64,000 nt of DNA from Ruminococcus sp. (GCA_017622925.1 JAGAQC010000067.1:24506-88505), one strand, 5' to 3'; shown: positions 52,235 through 61,513, counted from the stretch's first letter. Made by a program: numbers and translations. Notes: generated by a model not told the origin, from the letters alone.

Positions 52235-53155
52235 TTAAGAAATTCTTTTGCCCTTTCCCCTCTTTCGCTTTTCGATGGGTTTTTCCTTTCCGCCCATATC
52301 CTCAAAAAGAGTTTCTTCTTCAATGTCGTCCGTACCGTCCGTAAGCTCGGGGTTAATTTCGCCGATACTCTCGTAATACGGGTTAATAACATATTTCTGA
52401 ATTACGGGATAACTGTTAAAGCACACAATAAACCATACCAAAGCAGCCGGGAAAAACGGCAGTATCAATAGGAAAAGCGGCGGCGTGTAGGCGAACAGCA
52501 GGAACTCCAACACTCCGAAAATAATTATAAAAAACGTTGTAATAACGTTCTGCTTTAAAGAGACAAACGCAAGAGCAAACGAATTTTTTATCAGATTTTT
52601 CAGAGAAAGATCGGTAGCCGCCATCATAAGGAAAATGTAATAGTTCATCATAAATACTACAAGCCCTACGCTGAGCGTTATTACCAAAGGAATATAGAAC
52701 AGCTTGTTATGATAAAATTCCGCCCAGTCAGGATAGAGGTTATATCCCGAGAATACCGATAAGGCAGCCACAACATCAAGTATTCCGACAACTAAGCCTT
52801 TTTTGAAATTCTCACGATACCCGCGGAAAAAATCACGAACAATATAAACGTGCTTTTCAATAAGGAATGCTCTGATTACCTTTGTCATTGCTGCCATAGC
52901 AGGTCCTATATTTATCGTAAAAACAATAAACAAGGCAATCAACAGTATAAGCATAAGCTCATAATTTTTCATAAAGCTTACGATAAACAAAGCCGCCACA
53001 AGAGGAGTGCAAAAAATGAAAAACAGCATATTCAGTTCTGCTATCTTCCATATTTTTCTGAAAAACAAATCAAAAAAAAGAGCAAGCCCCTTTTTCTTGG
53101 GAGCATATTTCGGAATGCCCGGACCGGAATTTTCATAGCTGCTGAATAAACCCAA
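52235..53155 (-). CDS. YesL-like membrane protein (DUF624)
   Basis: The 306-residue protein has six or so membrane helices. The N-terminal pattern FFRKIWKIAELNMLFFIFCTPLVAA is typical of the DUF624/YesL family often found with carbohydrate transport genes. The C-terminus is hydrophilic and basic (EKPIEKRKRGKGKRIS). The start is TTG at 53155, supported by GGAGG nine bases upstream and no nearby ATG. It lies 21 bases after the next membrane gene, so the two are probably an operon. Function unknown. Confidence 0.82.
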   Translation of the reverse strand: MGLFSSYENSGPGIPKYAPKKKGLALFFDLFFRKIWKIAELNMLFFIFCTPLVAALFIVSFMKNYELMLILLIALFIVFTINIGPAMAAMTKVIRAFLIEKHVYIVRDFFRGYRENFKKGLVVGILDVVAALSVFSGYNLYPDWAEFYHNKLFYIPLVITLSVGLVVFMMNYYIFLMMAATDLSLKNLIKNSFALAFVSLKQNVITTFFIIIFGVLEFLLFAYTPPLFLLILPFFPAALVWFIVCFNSYPVIQKYVINPYYESIGEINPELTDGTDDIEEETLFEDMGGKEKPIEKRKRGKGKRIS

Positions 53156-53176
53156 TTTAAACTTCCTCCAATTAAT

Positions 53177-53755
53177 TTATAATACAAATCTCCCGAAGAA
53201 AAAAATCAACAGAGAATCGACCGCAGAAATTATCAATGCGGCAGCGAAAAGTACGGCATACCTTATGCAGAAGCTTTTAAAACTCGGCGGATCTGCCGTG
53301 CCGAGCATACTCCTCAATAAAGAAGATGAATTTCTGAGAACTTCCCTTGCCGCAAGAATCGCTACAGCAGATACTGCCGCAGTTTTCGGCAGATACAGCG
53401 CAAGTACGGCAGGTATGGCGGCGATCCCCTTTTCGGAATACAGCATAGCCGCAGAACATCCGAGTTCAGCTCCCATACCCATTAAAAGCGCGATCCCGAA
53501 AGGCTGTCCCAAAGCAAATAAGCCCAAAAGAAACGCCGTCCCGAGAAATATTGTCAATGTCAAAAGCGAGAATCCAAATATCTCCAAAGCCGTTCCGCCG
53601 TAAAGTTCGGCGCAAAAGTATTTACGCAGCAATTCGCTGTTCTCAGAATTAACCGCAAAATAAGAACCAACTGCAATACCGATAAGCTCGGCAGTACAAA
53701 GGAGCAGCAGTTTAACGCCGCCGCCTTCGCCCGATGTATAAATAGTCCGCTTCAG
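53177..53755 (-). CDS. SpoIIM/DUF95-like membrane protein with unclear start
   Basis: The region 53177-53632 encodes 151 residues with several helices (LEIFGFSLLTLTIFLGTAFL; GIALLMGMGAELGC). The frame continues upstream with more plausible membrane protein (VKLLLLCTAELIGIAVGSYF) to a stop at 53762-53764. The only start-like codon near the AAAGGA site is a CTG at 53755; an ATGATG lies in another frame. Either a rare start or a frameshift is present, or translation starts at the TTG at 53632. The pattern resembles the SpoIIM-type family, but the assignment is tentative. Confidence 0.6.
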   Translation of the reverse strand: MKRTIYTSGEGGGVKLLLLCTAELIGIAVGSYFAVNSENSELLRKYFCAELYGGTALEIFGFSLLTLTIFLGTAFLLGLFALGQPFGIALLMGMGAELGCSAAMLYSEKGIAAIPAVLALYLPKTAAVSAVAILAAREVLRNSSSLLRSMLGTADPPSFKSFCIRYAVLFAAALIISAVDSLLIFFFGRFVL

Positions 53756-53818
53756 ACCGCATCATCCTTTCAATAAACATATTCAAGGATATGCGGTTCG
53801 GACAGGTTTTATGCTTAA

Positions 53819-54625
53819 TTATTTTGAAAGCTCGTATGCTCGCTTGGTGCAACTTTCGCAGCAGCTTCTTACCGTGTCTTCAAGCTTGCCGTCGTAAAGC
53901 TTGTCAAGACCTGCAAGAGTCGTACCGCCGGGAGAGGACACCATTTTTATCAGTTCGTCAATTGTATATCCCGAATCGCTTATCATTTTTGCCGAACCGA
54001 TAAGGCTTTGACTGAAAAGCTCGGCGGCTGATTCGGACGGTATCCCTACAGCCTCCGCATAATCAATGAAGCTTTTGGCAAAAAGGTAAATAAACGCAGG
54101 ACTGCTGCCGTTTATCGCAATAATTTCCTTCATTTTATCCTTTGGGATAACGGCAGCCTTTCCGCATGAACGGAAAACGTTAAGAATAACGTCAAATTCC
54201 TCGTCGCTGACACGATCGTTTCTTGAAAGCGCAGACGCGCCCTCGCCAAGGAGCAGAGGCGTGTTCGGCATAACAAGTATTACCTTAGCTTCGGGAATAG
54301 TCTTTGAAGCAATAAATTCATCGGAAATTCCTGCCGCTATGGAAATTATTACCTTTTCGGAAGTTACAGCAGGCGCAGCCGCTTCTATTACCGTTTCAAT
54401 GATCTGTGGCTTTACGGCAAGAAAAATATACTCGCACATTTCGGTAAGCTCCGCTTCGCTTTTACAAGCGGATACGCCGAACTTTGAAAGCGCGCTGACC
54501 TTAGCCGAATCCGGATCAAAAGCAAAAAGCTCCGTGTTTTCTCCGACACTGCTTGAAGCGATGCCTTTCATTATAGCCGTACCCATATTTCCTGCGCCGA
54601 TAAATCCAATTTTAATTTTATCCAT
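53819..54625 (-). CDS. proC: Pyrroline-5-carboxylate reductase
   Basis: Last step of proline synthesis: NAD(P)H reduction of pyrroline-5-carboxylate. The 268 residues from the ATG at 54625 begin with the Rossmann motif KIGFIGAGNMGTAIMKGI. They contain IFLAVKPQ and VILVMPNTP, and the family signature VSSPGGTTLAGL near residue 230. AGGTGA precedes the ATG. It is encoded just after a CobW-type gene on the same strand. Confidence 0.95.
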   Translation of the reverse strand: MDKIKIGFIGAGNMGTAIMKGIASSSVGENTELFAFDPDSAKVSALSKFGVSACKSEAELTEMCEYIFLAVKPQIIETVIEAAAPAVTSEKVIISIAAGISDEFIASKTIPEAKVILVMPNTPLLLGEGASALSRNDRVSDEEFDVILNVFRSCGKAAVIPKDKMKEIIAINGSSPAFIYLFAKSFIDYAEAVGIPSESAAELFSQSLIGSAKMISDSGYTIDELIKMVSSPGGTTLAGLDKLYDGKLEDTVRSCCESCTKRAYELSK

Positions 54626-54640
54626 AAAAATCACCTAATA

Positions 54641-55606
54641 TTAATAAAATGTAGCAACTTCCTGCTCGGGAGCGTCCGCCGCTTCAAGCGACTGTACATA
54701 AAGCACAGGACCTGCGCCCTTGTAGACCTTATGCTTCTGGACCTTTATAACAGCCGTAATTTTCTGCCATTTTTTCGGATCAAAGTCAACAGGCTTATCC
54801 CAGACAGCCGCCGCCCAGCAATATTGAATATCCTCAACACAGCAGGTCATTATGTGTCTGCCGAAAGCAAAGGAATTCTCGGGGAACTTCCTGTTTTTCG
54901 CCGTAAGTCCTTTGAAGGTCACTGTCTTGCCGTCGTATTTTTCGGGTTCGTCCATGATGTCTCTGTACCAAAGGGCATAATCACGGTCTTCTATGACGAT
55001 GTGATCGGCTTCAATATCGAACGGCAGAGGGTCTTCAATATCGTCATAAGCGACCTGACCGTCGGTATACTCATAGCATATTTCACTTCTTCGGCTTACT
55101 CCCCTGACTATCTTGTGGAACTCCTTAACGTCCATGCTTTTTTCAAAGCGGTTGAACACGGTAAGCTCAGCGATATTGAGCTTATCGACCACAAGACTTC
55201 TCATGTTTGCATTGTAAGCCATAAAAGTTGATGCGTCCGCAAAGAACATGACCTGATAAACGCCCCAGTTATCGGGCATATTGGAGAAAAGCTCGCTCAC
55301 CTGCCACATTCCGTTATACTCGATAATGATTTTTTCCGCTCTTGTTTCGTAAGCGATTCGGGCAAGGTTCGGCACGTTCATCTCGGATTTGTCTTCGATC
55401 ATCTTCATAGTGAGATTTTTTCCCTTGTTCGGGAATTTCGTGAAATCAAGCTCCTCGATACCCTCCTCAAAAGAAAGTATCAGAGTTTTCTCGCCCGAGT
55501 TAAAACGCCTGTCTTCAAGAGTTTCCTGCAAAAAACGGGTCTTGCCGGCTTCAAGAAAACCGAGAAAAAGAAATACGGGGATAGGTTCCTGATTAAAATT
55601 AGGCAT
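54641..55606 (-). CDS. CobW-like GTPase fused to a YcgQ/DUF1980-like domain
   Basis: The 321 residues start with a degenerate G3E-type P-loop (FLFLGFLEAGKTRFLQETL; GFLEAGKT at 16-23). No CxCC metal-switch motif is seen, unlike the next gene. From about residue 220 the pattern MDEPEKYDGKTVTFKGLTAK and GRHIMTCCVEDIQYCW matches the DUF1980/TIGR03943 OB-fold domain that normally accompanies the permease YcgR. CobW proteins handle zinc and related metals. It lies 11 bases after the His-rich CobW gene, so both probably serve one metal-homeostasis route. Confidence 0.82.
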   Translation of the reverse strand: MPNFNQEPIPVFLFLGFLEAGKTRFLQETLEDRRFNSGEKTLILSFEEGIEELDFTKFPNKGKNLTMKMIEDKSEMNVPNLARIAYETRAEKIIIEYNGMWQVSELFSNMPDNWGVYQVMFFADASTFMAYNANMRSLVVDKLNIAELTVFNRFEKSMDVKEFHKIVRGVSRRSEICYEYTDGQVAYDDIEDPLPFDIEADHIVIEDRDYALWYRDIMDEPEKYDGKTVTFKGLTAKNRKFPENSFAFGRHIMTCCVEDIQYCWAAAVWDKPVDFDPKKWQKITAVIKVQKHKVYKGAGPVLYVQSLEAADAPEQEVATFY

Positions 55607-55617
55607 ATTCTTTCTCC

Positions 55618-56775
55618 TTATTCAATGCAAAAAAGCTTTGCGACAGCTTCCTCGTTAAGCTTTGAGCCGATAACGCAAAGTCTGCCGGTAGTTTCTGCGC
55701 TGCCGTAGCGAACATCGGGAGTTCCGGGGATATAGTCAAAGTGAATCCACTTGCCGTCCTCCCCTGCTACGATGCCCTTAGCTCGAAGAACAACGCCGAA
55801 TTTTTCTTCGTCCGAAAGAGCTTCAAGAGCCGCTGTTACAGCTTCAACGGTATAGGGTCTGGGAGTTTCCGCGCCCCAGCTCGTAAATACTTCGTCTGCA
55901 TGGTGGTGATGATGATGCTCATGGTCGTGATCGTGACAGCAGCAATGCTCGTCATCGTCGTCATGGTGATGATGCTCGTGGTCGTGGCAGCAGCAATGCT
56001 CGTCATCATCATCGTGGTGGTGGTGATGCTCGTGGTCATGGTCGTGACAGCAGCAATGCTCATCGTCCTCATCATGGTGGTGGTGATGCTCGTGATCGTG
56101 ACAGCAGCAATGCTCATCGTCATCATGGTGGTGGTGATGATGCTCATGCTCGAGCATTTCTTTAAGCTCGCCCTCAAGAGTATTTTTTCTTGTCATGGCT
56201 GCTATTATCTGAGAACCGTCAAGCTCGTCCCAATCTGTCGTAACGATAGGAGCGTCTGCATTGAATTTTCTGAGAAGCTCTATTGCTTCGGCGATCTTTT
56301 CCTGTGAAAGTCCTGCGGTATGGCTGAGAATGATACAGCTTGCATACTCGATCTGATTATCGAAAAATTCGCCGAAATTCTTCTGATACATCTTACATTT
56401 TTTAGCGTCCACAACTGTTGTGAAGCCGTCAAGCTCAACATCGTGAACATCTATATTGCGAACGGCGTTAATAACATCGCTGAGTTTGCCGACGCCCGAA
56501 GGTTCGATAAGAATACGGTCGGGCTTGTATTCGTCAAGCACCTTGACAAGAGCCTTTCCGAAGTCGCCCACAAGACTACAGCAAATGCAGCCGGAGTTCA
56601 TTTCGGTTATCTCGATACCTGCGTCTTTGAGAAAACCGCCGTCAATACCGATCTGTCCGAATTCATTTTCAATAAGAACAAGCTTTTCACCGTTGTAGCC
56701 TTCCTTTATGAGCTTCTTTATGAGCGTAGTTTTACCTGCTCCGAGGAAGCCGGAGAAAATTGTAATCTTAGTCAT
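55618..56775 (-). CDS. CobW/ZNG1-type GTPase with His/Cys-rich repeat domain
   Basis: The ATG at 56775 is preferred over 56862, because the first recognised residues MTKITIFSGFLGAGKTTLI form the P-loop (GFLGAGKT at 9-16). The CxCC metal motif follows in NSGCICCSL. Between about 208 and 300 lie four tandem units of the type DDEHCCCHDHEHHHHH. They are an obvious metal-binding insertion between the GTPase and the C-terminal CobW domain (FTSWGAETPRPYTVEAVTAA). The 385-residue protein probably delivers zinc to target enzymes. No Zur box was looked for with confidence. It starts the operon that continues with the second CobW gene and proC. Confidence 0.92.
   Translation of the reverse strand: MTKITIFSGFLGAGKTTLIKKLIKEGYNGEKLVLIENEFGQIGIDGGFLKDAGIEITEMNSGCICCSLVGDFGKALVKVLDEYKPDRILIEPSGVGKLSDVINAVRNIDVHDVELDGFTTVVDAKKCKMYQKNFGEFFDNQIEYASCIILSHTAGLSQEKIAEAIELLRKFNADAPIVTTDWDELDGSQIIAAMTRKNTLEGELKEMLEHEHHHHHHDDDEHCCCHDHEHHHHHDEDDEHCCCHDHDHEHHHHHDDDDEHCCCHDHEHHHHDDDDEHCCCHDHDHEHHHHHHADEVFTSWGAETPRPYTVEAVTAALEALSDEEKFGVVLRAKGIVAGEDGKWIHFDYIPGTPDVRYGSAETTGRLCVIGSKLNEEAVAKLFCIE
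55896..56152. repeat. In-gene repeat encoding His/Cys-rich units
   Basis: Tandem GATGATGCTC/CAGCAGCAATGCTC units repeat about every 60 bases on the plus strand. They encode the four EHCCCHDH-type units on the minus strand. Confidence 0.85.
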
Positions 56776-56964
56776 TTGATCCACTTCTTTCAAATTAATA
56801 GTGCCGATTTTACGGTATACAATATTTATTATAGCATTTTTTTTGAATAAATGCAATAGCATTTAATTATTTTCTTCAAATTTTCACAAATAACTTCAAG
56901 AGATTTTTTATCGAATACCGCAAAGACAAATCAGAGAAAGTAAAATAACGATATCAATAAAAAC

Positions 56965-56993
56965 TTGAAAAAAAGTTAAGCTTATGATATAAT
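56965..56993 (+). promoter_or_regulatory. Promoter of the MATE gene
   Basis: TTGAAA (56965-56970), a 17-base spacer and TATAAT (56988-56993). It is divergent from the CobW operon. Confidence 0.75.
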
Positions 56994-57025
56994 AAAAAAA
57001 ATGCCAAAAGAAAGGTCAATATAGC

Positions 57026-58429
57026 ATGATACCTGATAAGAAAGAACGACTTCTCGACGCTAATGAGCGAAAAATGCTGCCTGTAATACTTACCCTTGCA
57101 TTGCCTACAATGATAGAACAACTGCTCCAGACAGCGGTGCAGTACATAGATACGGCTATGGTAGGCTCCCTCGGAACTCGCGCGACCGCCGCTGTCGGAG
57201 CTACAACTACGGTCAACTGGCTTATCGGAAGTACCGTTTCAGCTCTCGGAGTAGGTCTGCTCGCCGTAATATCACAGGCGATAGGCGCAGGAAAGCCAGA
57301 CAAAGCAAGAAAAGCGGCAGGTCAGGCAGTAACCCTTGTGCTTATTGCAGGTCTGCTTTTCACGGCTGTCACGGTTTCTCTAAGCGGCGTTATACCTGTG
57401 TGGATGAACGTTGCTCCCGAGATCCGCAAGCTTGCTTCGAGGTACTTTCTTATTCTCTACTCCCCTATGCTTTTCAGAACGGCAAGCATAATTTTCGGAA
57501 CGGTACTTCGCGCTTCGGGCGATACCAAAACTCCCATGCTGGTAGGGATGGGCGTTAATCTGATAAATATTATTCTCAATTTTTTCCTTATTTATTCTAC
57601 TCGCATTGTCGATGTGTTCGGTAAACAAATAACCGTATACGGAGCAGGCTTCGGTATCGAGGGCGCGGCGGCGGCAAGCGCAGTTTCCTTTGTTTTCGGC
57701 GGAATAACCATAACCTGCGTACTTTGGCGGCATAAGAAAATTTCTCCGAAAGGACAGCGGCTTCGTCCCGATATGTCGATACTCAGACCATGCTTCCGAG
57801 TTGCGTTTCCGAATATGCTTCAGCGTTTCGCAACGTCGTTGGGATATGTCGCTTTCGCTTCAATGATAAATTCCTTGGGCGAAATATCTACTGCTGCTCA
57901 TACTATTGCAAACACCGTAGAATTGGCTTTTTACATTCCCGGATACGGTATGCAGACTGCGGCTGCAACTCTCTCGGGCAACGCATGGGGCGAGGGAAAT
58001 AAGTTGAAGCTCCGTAAACTTTCAAAAACCGTAATACCTCTTGAACTGATTCTTATGGCAGTATCGGGAGGAATGCTCTTTATATTCGCTCCTCAGCTTA
58101 TGAAAATATTTTCCGACGATAATGAAGTCATTTCACTTGGCGTTACAGTGCTGAGAATGGTTGCAGTCTCAGAACCCTTTTACGGCGTTCCTATAGTTAT
58201 AGAGGGTATGATGCAGGGAATGGGAAAAACTGCCGCTCCTTTTGTATACAATATAGTCGGAATGTGGGCTGTAAGGATCGTCGGAACATTTATATGCACC
58301 CGTTTCATAGGTCTTGGTCTTGTATCCGCATGGGGCTGTATGATAGCTCATAATATGGTACTTTTTGTGCTGTTCACCGTTCACTTCGCTCACCTGAACA
58401 AAAAGCAGCTTTCGCCGACCCGTCTGTAA
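57026..58429 (+). CDS. MATE-family efflux transporter
   Basis: Cation-coupled multidrug/toxin exporter in the membrane. The 467 residues hold twelve hydrophobic helices in two similar halves. The N-terminal signature is ILTLALPTMIEQLLQTAVQY then DTAMVGSLG. The second half has AFPNMLQRFATSLGYVAFAS. Length is normal. A weak AAAGG lies upstream of the ATG. It is a single-gene unit with no adjacent regulator. Substrate unknown. Confidence 0.92.
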   Translation: MIPDKKERLLDANERKMLPVILTLALPTMIEQLLQTAVQYIDTAMVGSLGTRATAAVGATTTVNWLIGSTVSALGVGLLAVISQAIGAGKPDKARKAAGQAVTLVLIAGLLFTAVTVSLSGVIPVWMNVAPEIRKLASRYFLILYSPMLFRTASIIFGTVLRASGDTKTPMLVGMGVNLINIILNFFLIYSTRIVDVFGKQITVYGAGFGIEGAAAASAVSFVFGGITITCVLWRHKKISPKGQRLRPDMSILRPCFRVAFPNMLQRFATSLGYVAFASMINSLGEISTAAHTIANTVELAFYIPGYGMQTAAATLSGNAWGEGNKLKLRKLSKTVIPLELILMAVSGGMLFIFAPQLMKIFSDDNEVISLGVTVLRMVAVSEPFYGVPIVIEGMMQGMGKTAAPFVYNIVGMWAVRIVGTFICTRFIGLGLVSAWGCMIAHNMVLFVLFTVHFAHLNKKQLSPTRL

Positions 58430-58473
58430 CGAAGCGTTCAATATAATCTTTTAAATAACGCAAAAATAATATT

Positions 58474-58497
58474 ATATTACACATTAATGTGTAATAT
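58474..58497. promoter_or_regulatory. 24-bp perfect palindrome upstream of the GH43 gene
   Basis: ATATTACACATT is followed directly by its exact reverse complement. It ends 38 bases before the -35 box of the GH43 promoter. Its GTGTAATA/TATTACAC halves are the same words as in the GntR operator at 17883, arranged in the opposite order. It may be an operator or a small terminator for the MATE gene. Confidence 0.55.
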
Positions 58498-58535
58498 CGT
58501 GTATCTACATATTTGTATAAAAGCACAATAATGAA

Positions 58536-58564
58536 TTGACATTTTGAATAAAATATGATAGAAT
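58536..58564 (+). promoter_or_regulatory. Promoter of the GH43 gene
   Basis: TTGACA (58536-58541), a 17-base spacer and TAGAAT (58559-58564). It shares AATTGACATTTTGA with the promoter at 49484. Confidence 0.8.
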
Positions 58565-58619
58565 AAAACAAATTAATAATTTATTTTTCATCTGTGCGGA
58601 ATTATCAAGGAGGAATTTT

Positions 58620-61361
58620 ATGAATATAAGGAAAACTATTTCGGGGATACTCGCTGCGGCTGTTGTGATGACGGGACAGACTTGTTCTCCGATACATTCC
58701 AATTCGTTTGCGGCGGCTAATAAAGCCCGCGTATCAGTTCACGACCCGTCAATTTTCAAGGACGAAAGCGGCGAATACTTCATTTTCGGCTCTCATATCG
58801 AAGCCGCAAGATCGTCCGATCTGCAAAGCTGGTACAGATTTTCAAACGGCTACGCAGCGACCGATAACGCTCTTTTCGGAAATCTCTCTCAAAATCTTGC
58901 AGGCGCGTTCTCATGGGCAGGCGAAAATCTTGAGGACTGCGAAGGCGGCTTCTCCGTATGGGCGCCCGATGTGGTCTACAATCCCGATTACATAAATAAA
59001 GACGGTTCAAAAGGCGCATACATGATGTACTTCTGCACAACGTCAACCTATATTCGTTCCGTTATCGCATTCGGAGTATCGCAAAAGCCCGAAGGACCTT
59101 ACGAGTTTGTAGACACACTGATCTACTCGGGGTTTACGAAAAACGACAGCTACGCCACAAGCTCCACTAAAAATGTCAACAGAAAATATACCTCGACAAA
59201 CGTTGACGAGCTTATTGCAGGCGGACAGATCACATGGAACGATAGTTGGTTCAGAGGCGACGCATTCAACAATCAGCAATTCCCCAATGCGATCGACCCG
59301 ACTATTTATTACAGTCCCGACGGAAAAATGTATATGACCTACGGCTCTTGGTCGGGCGGAATTTTTACTCTTGAGATCGACAAAGCTACAGGCAGGGTCA
59401 TTCACCCGAAAACAGGTAAGACTTCCGACGAACGGCTTGTTGACAGCTATTTCGGAACTAAAATCTCGGGCGGCTACGGCAAATCGGGCGAAGGTCCGTT
59501 TATTGAGTATAACGATGAAACAGGCTACTATTATTTATGGGTGACCTACGGCGGACTTACGTCAGAAGGCGGCTATAATATGCGTGTTTTCCGCTCGAAA
59601 GCTCCCGAAGGTCCGTATCTCGATGCAGCCGGAAATCCTGCGGTACTCGGCTCAAATTCAAATTTAGACAGCATCGGACTTAAAGTCATGGGAAACTACA
59701 AATTCAGCTCGCTCAGCAAAGCGTATATGGCTCCCGGTCACAACTCAGTTCTGAAAGATGATGACGGAAAATGGTATCTTATCAATCACACACGTTTTGA
59801 CGATGGTTATGAATTTCATGAGGTTCGTGTGCGTTCAATGTACTTCAACAGCGAGGGCTGGCCTGTTGTCGCTCCTTATGAGTACAGCGGCGATGAAATA
59901 TCCGAAAGCGGCTATAACGTTACCGATATTGTCGGCGATTACGAATTTATCAACCACGGCAGCGATACAAGCAAGACCATTCACAACTACGTCAATATCA
60001 AGCTGAATGAGGACGGCACTGTCAGCGGAGATGCATCAGGTACATGGGAGCAGTCAGAGGATTCGGCGCAGGCAAGCTTTGTGATAGGCGGACAGCGGTA
60101 TGACGGCGTTTTCCTTGCCGCTCAGGACGAAACGGGCAAGGAAAAGAAAGTCATGTCTTTTACCGCAGTCGGCAGCAACAACCAAACGGTCTGGGGCGTT
60201 CAGACAAAGGAGTATACGGGAACAGACCGTGACGGACTTGCCGACCATACAAACGCCGACAGCCGCCTTGTTTATAACTCCGACTCCGTATCGGACGGCA
60301 GCAGCGTGAAGAATATCGGCGATACGGAGCTTCTCAGCGGCGTATCATACTTTATATCCAACAAAAACAGCGGACTTCTTCTTGAAGTTGAAAACGGACT
60401 TACAGCCGACGGAACGAACGTTCAGCAATGGGAGAAAAACGTTGGTCCTCATCACGAATGGCGAATCACAGACCTCGGAAACGGCTACTGCAAGATAGCT
60501 CTTATGTCGGACGAATCAATGGCTATTACTGTTGACGGAAACGGTTCTGATGACGGACTTAATATCCTGCTGAAAAAGTATTCGGGAGCAGACAATCAGC
60601 AGTTCAAGCTTATCAAAAACGGTTCATACTACGGCATTGTTTCAAAGTGTTCCGATGATACTGCCGGACTTGACGTATATGAATGGAGCGTCAAAAACGG
60701 CGGAAATGTCAATCAGTGGAACTACTGGGGCGGAGATTGTCAGCTTTGGAAGATCGCTCCAGTTTATCCTGCGGTAAACGACGGTACATACACGCTCCGC
60801 AACGTAAATTCAAGCAAATATGTTTCTGTGTCGGACGGCAATGTTATTCAGGACAGCCGCGCCGATATATGGACATTTAAAAACCTCGGGGACGGTACAT
60901 ACTCGATTACCGATCAAAACGGAAATGCCCTTACGGTTGAAAACGAAAACGGCGATGACGGAAATAATATCTCTGTTTCCGCATATACGGGAGTTGCCGC
61001 GCAGAAGTTCTCTATACAATGTAACGAGGACGGGTCGTATTCGGTTCTTTCTGCTGTTTCGGACGGTAGATCATGCCTTGATGTTTATGAAATAAGCTCC
61101 GAGGACGGCGCTAATATCTGCCAATGGAATTTCTGGGGCGGCGACGGTCAGAAATTCGTTATCGAACCTGCAAAAATTCCCGAAAAAATCATCGGAGATG
61201 TCAATGCAGACGGAAAATTTTCTGTGGCAGACCTCGTTATGGCGGAGAAGTTCCTCCTCGGAAGCAGCAGCGAGCTTACCGATTGGGAAGCCGGCGATCT
61301 CTGCAAGGACGGCGTATTCGATACCTTTGACCTCATTGCAATGAGAAAGCTTGTTAAATAA
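58620..61361 (+). CDS. Cellulosomal GH43 arabinanase with ricin-type lectin domains and dockerin
   Basis: The 913-residue secreted enzyme is predicted to cut alpha-1,5-arabinan. The signal peptide covers about 1-33. The GH43 five-blade propeller has the expected catalytic residues: general base D42 (VHDPSIF), D226 (NAIDPTIYY) and acid E291 (SGEGPFIEY). A lipocalin-like GH43 C-terminal domain (VGDYEFINHGSDTSKTIHNY) follows to about 545. Two ricin-B/CBM13-like regions (QQWEKNVGPHHEWRI, VNQWNYWGGDCQLW, NICQWNFWGGDGQKF) cover about 570-850. A C-terminal type I dockerin (GDVNADGKFSVADLVMAEKF, then LCKDGVFDTFDLIAMRKL) completes it. AAGGAGG precedes the ATG. Confidence 0.93.
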   Translation: MNIRKTISGILAAAVVMTGQTCSPIHSNSFAAANKARVSVHDPSIFKDESGEYFIFGSHIEAARSSDLQSWYRFSNGYAATDNALFGNLSQNLAGAFSWAGENLEDCEGGFSVWAPDVVYNPDYINKDGSKGAYMMYFCTTSTYIRSVIAFGVSQKPEGPYEFVDTLIYSGFTKNDSYATSSTKNVNRKYTSTNVDELIAGGQITWNDSWFRGDAFNNQQFPNAIDPTIYYSPDGKMYMTYGSWSGGIFTLEIDKATGRVIHPKTGKTSDERLVDSYFGTKISGGYGKSGEGPFIEYNDETGYYYLWVTYGGLTSEGGYNMRVFRSKAPEGPYLDAAGNPAVLGSNSNLDSIGLKVMGNYKFSSLSKAYMAPGHNSVLKDDDGKWYLINHTRFDDGYEFHEVRVRSMYFNSEGWPVVAPYEYSGDEISESGYNVTDIVGDYEFINHGSDTSKTIHNYVNIKLNEDGTVSGDASGTWEQSEDSAQASFVIGGQRYDGVFLAAQDETGKEKKVMSFTAVGSNNQTVWGVQTKEYTGTDRDGLADHTNADSRLVYNSDSVSDGSSVKNIGDTELLSGVSYFISNKNSGLLLEVENGLTADGTNVQQWEKNVGPHHEWRITDLGNGYCKIALMSDESMAITVDGNGSDDGLNILLKKYSGADNQQFKLIKNGSYYGIVSKCSDDTAGLDVYEWSVKNGGNVNQWNYWGGDCQLWKIAPVYPAVNDGTYTLRNVNSSKYVSVSDGNVIQDSRADIWTFKNLGDGTYSITDQNGNALTVENENGDDGNNISVSAYTGVAAQKFSIQCNEDGSYSVLSAVSDGRSCLDVYEISSEDGANICQWNFWGGDGQKFVIEPAKIPEKIIGDVNADGKFSVADLVMAEKFLLGSSSELTDWEAGDLCKDGVFDTFDLIAMRKLVK

Positions 61362-61389
61362 GCGTAATTATTAAAAAAATTATAAAATT

Positions 61390-61432
61390 GTTCTCATACG
61401 GCTTTAAACTCCTATTTAAAGCCTGTGAGAAC
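61390..61432 (+). terminator. Terminator of the GH43 gene
   Basis: GTTCTCATACGGCTTTAAA pairs with TTTAAAGCCTGTGAGAAC except for one or two bases, around a 6-base loop. ATTTCTTG follows. Confidence 0.8.
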
Positions 61433-61513
61433 GATTTCTTGTATAATTATGTAAAATGTTATACATTCAGTTTATATATATTGACGAAAAATATATGGTT
61501 TTTTTGTTCACTA

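Noticed and set aside
55741-56307. Val/Met-rich open frame antisense to the CobW gene
   Set aside because: Its odd composition is the shadow of the His/Cys-coding DNA repeats on the other strand.
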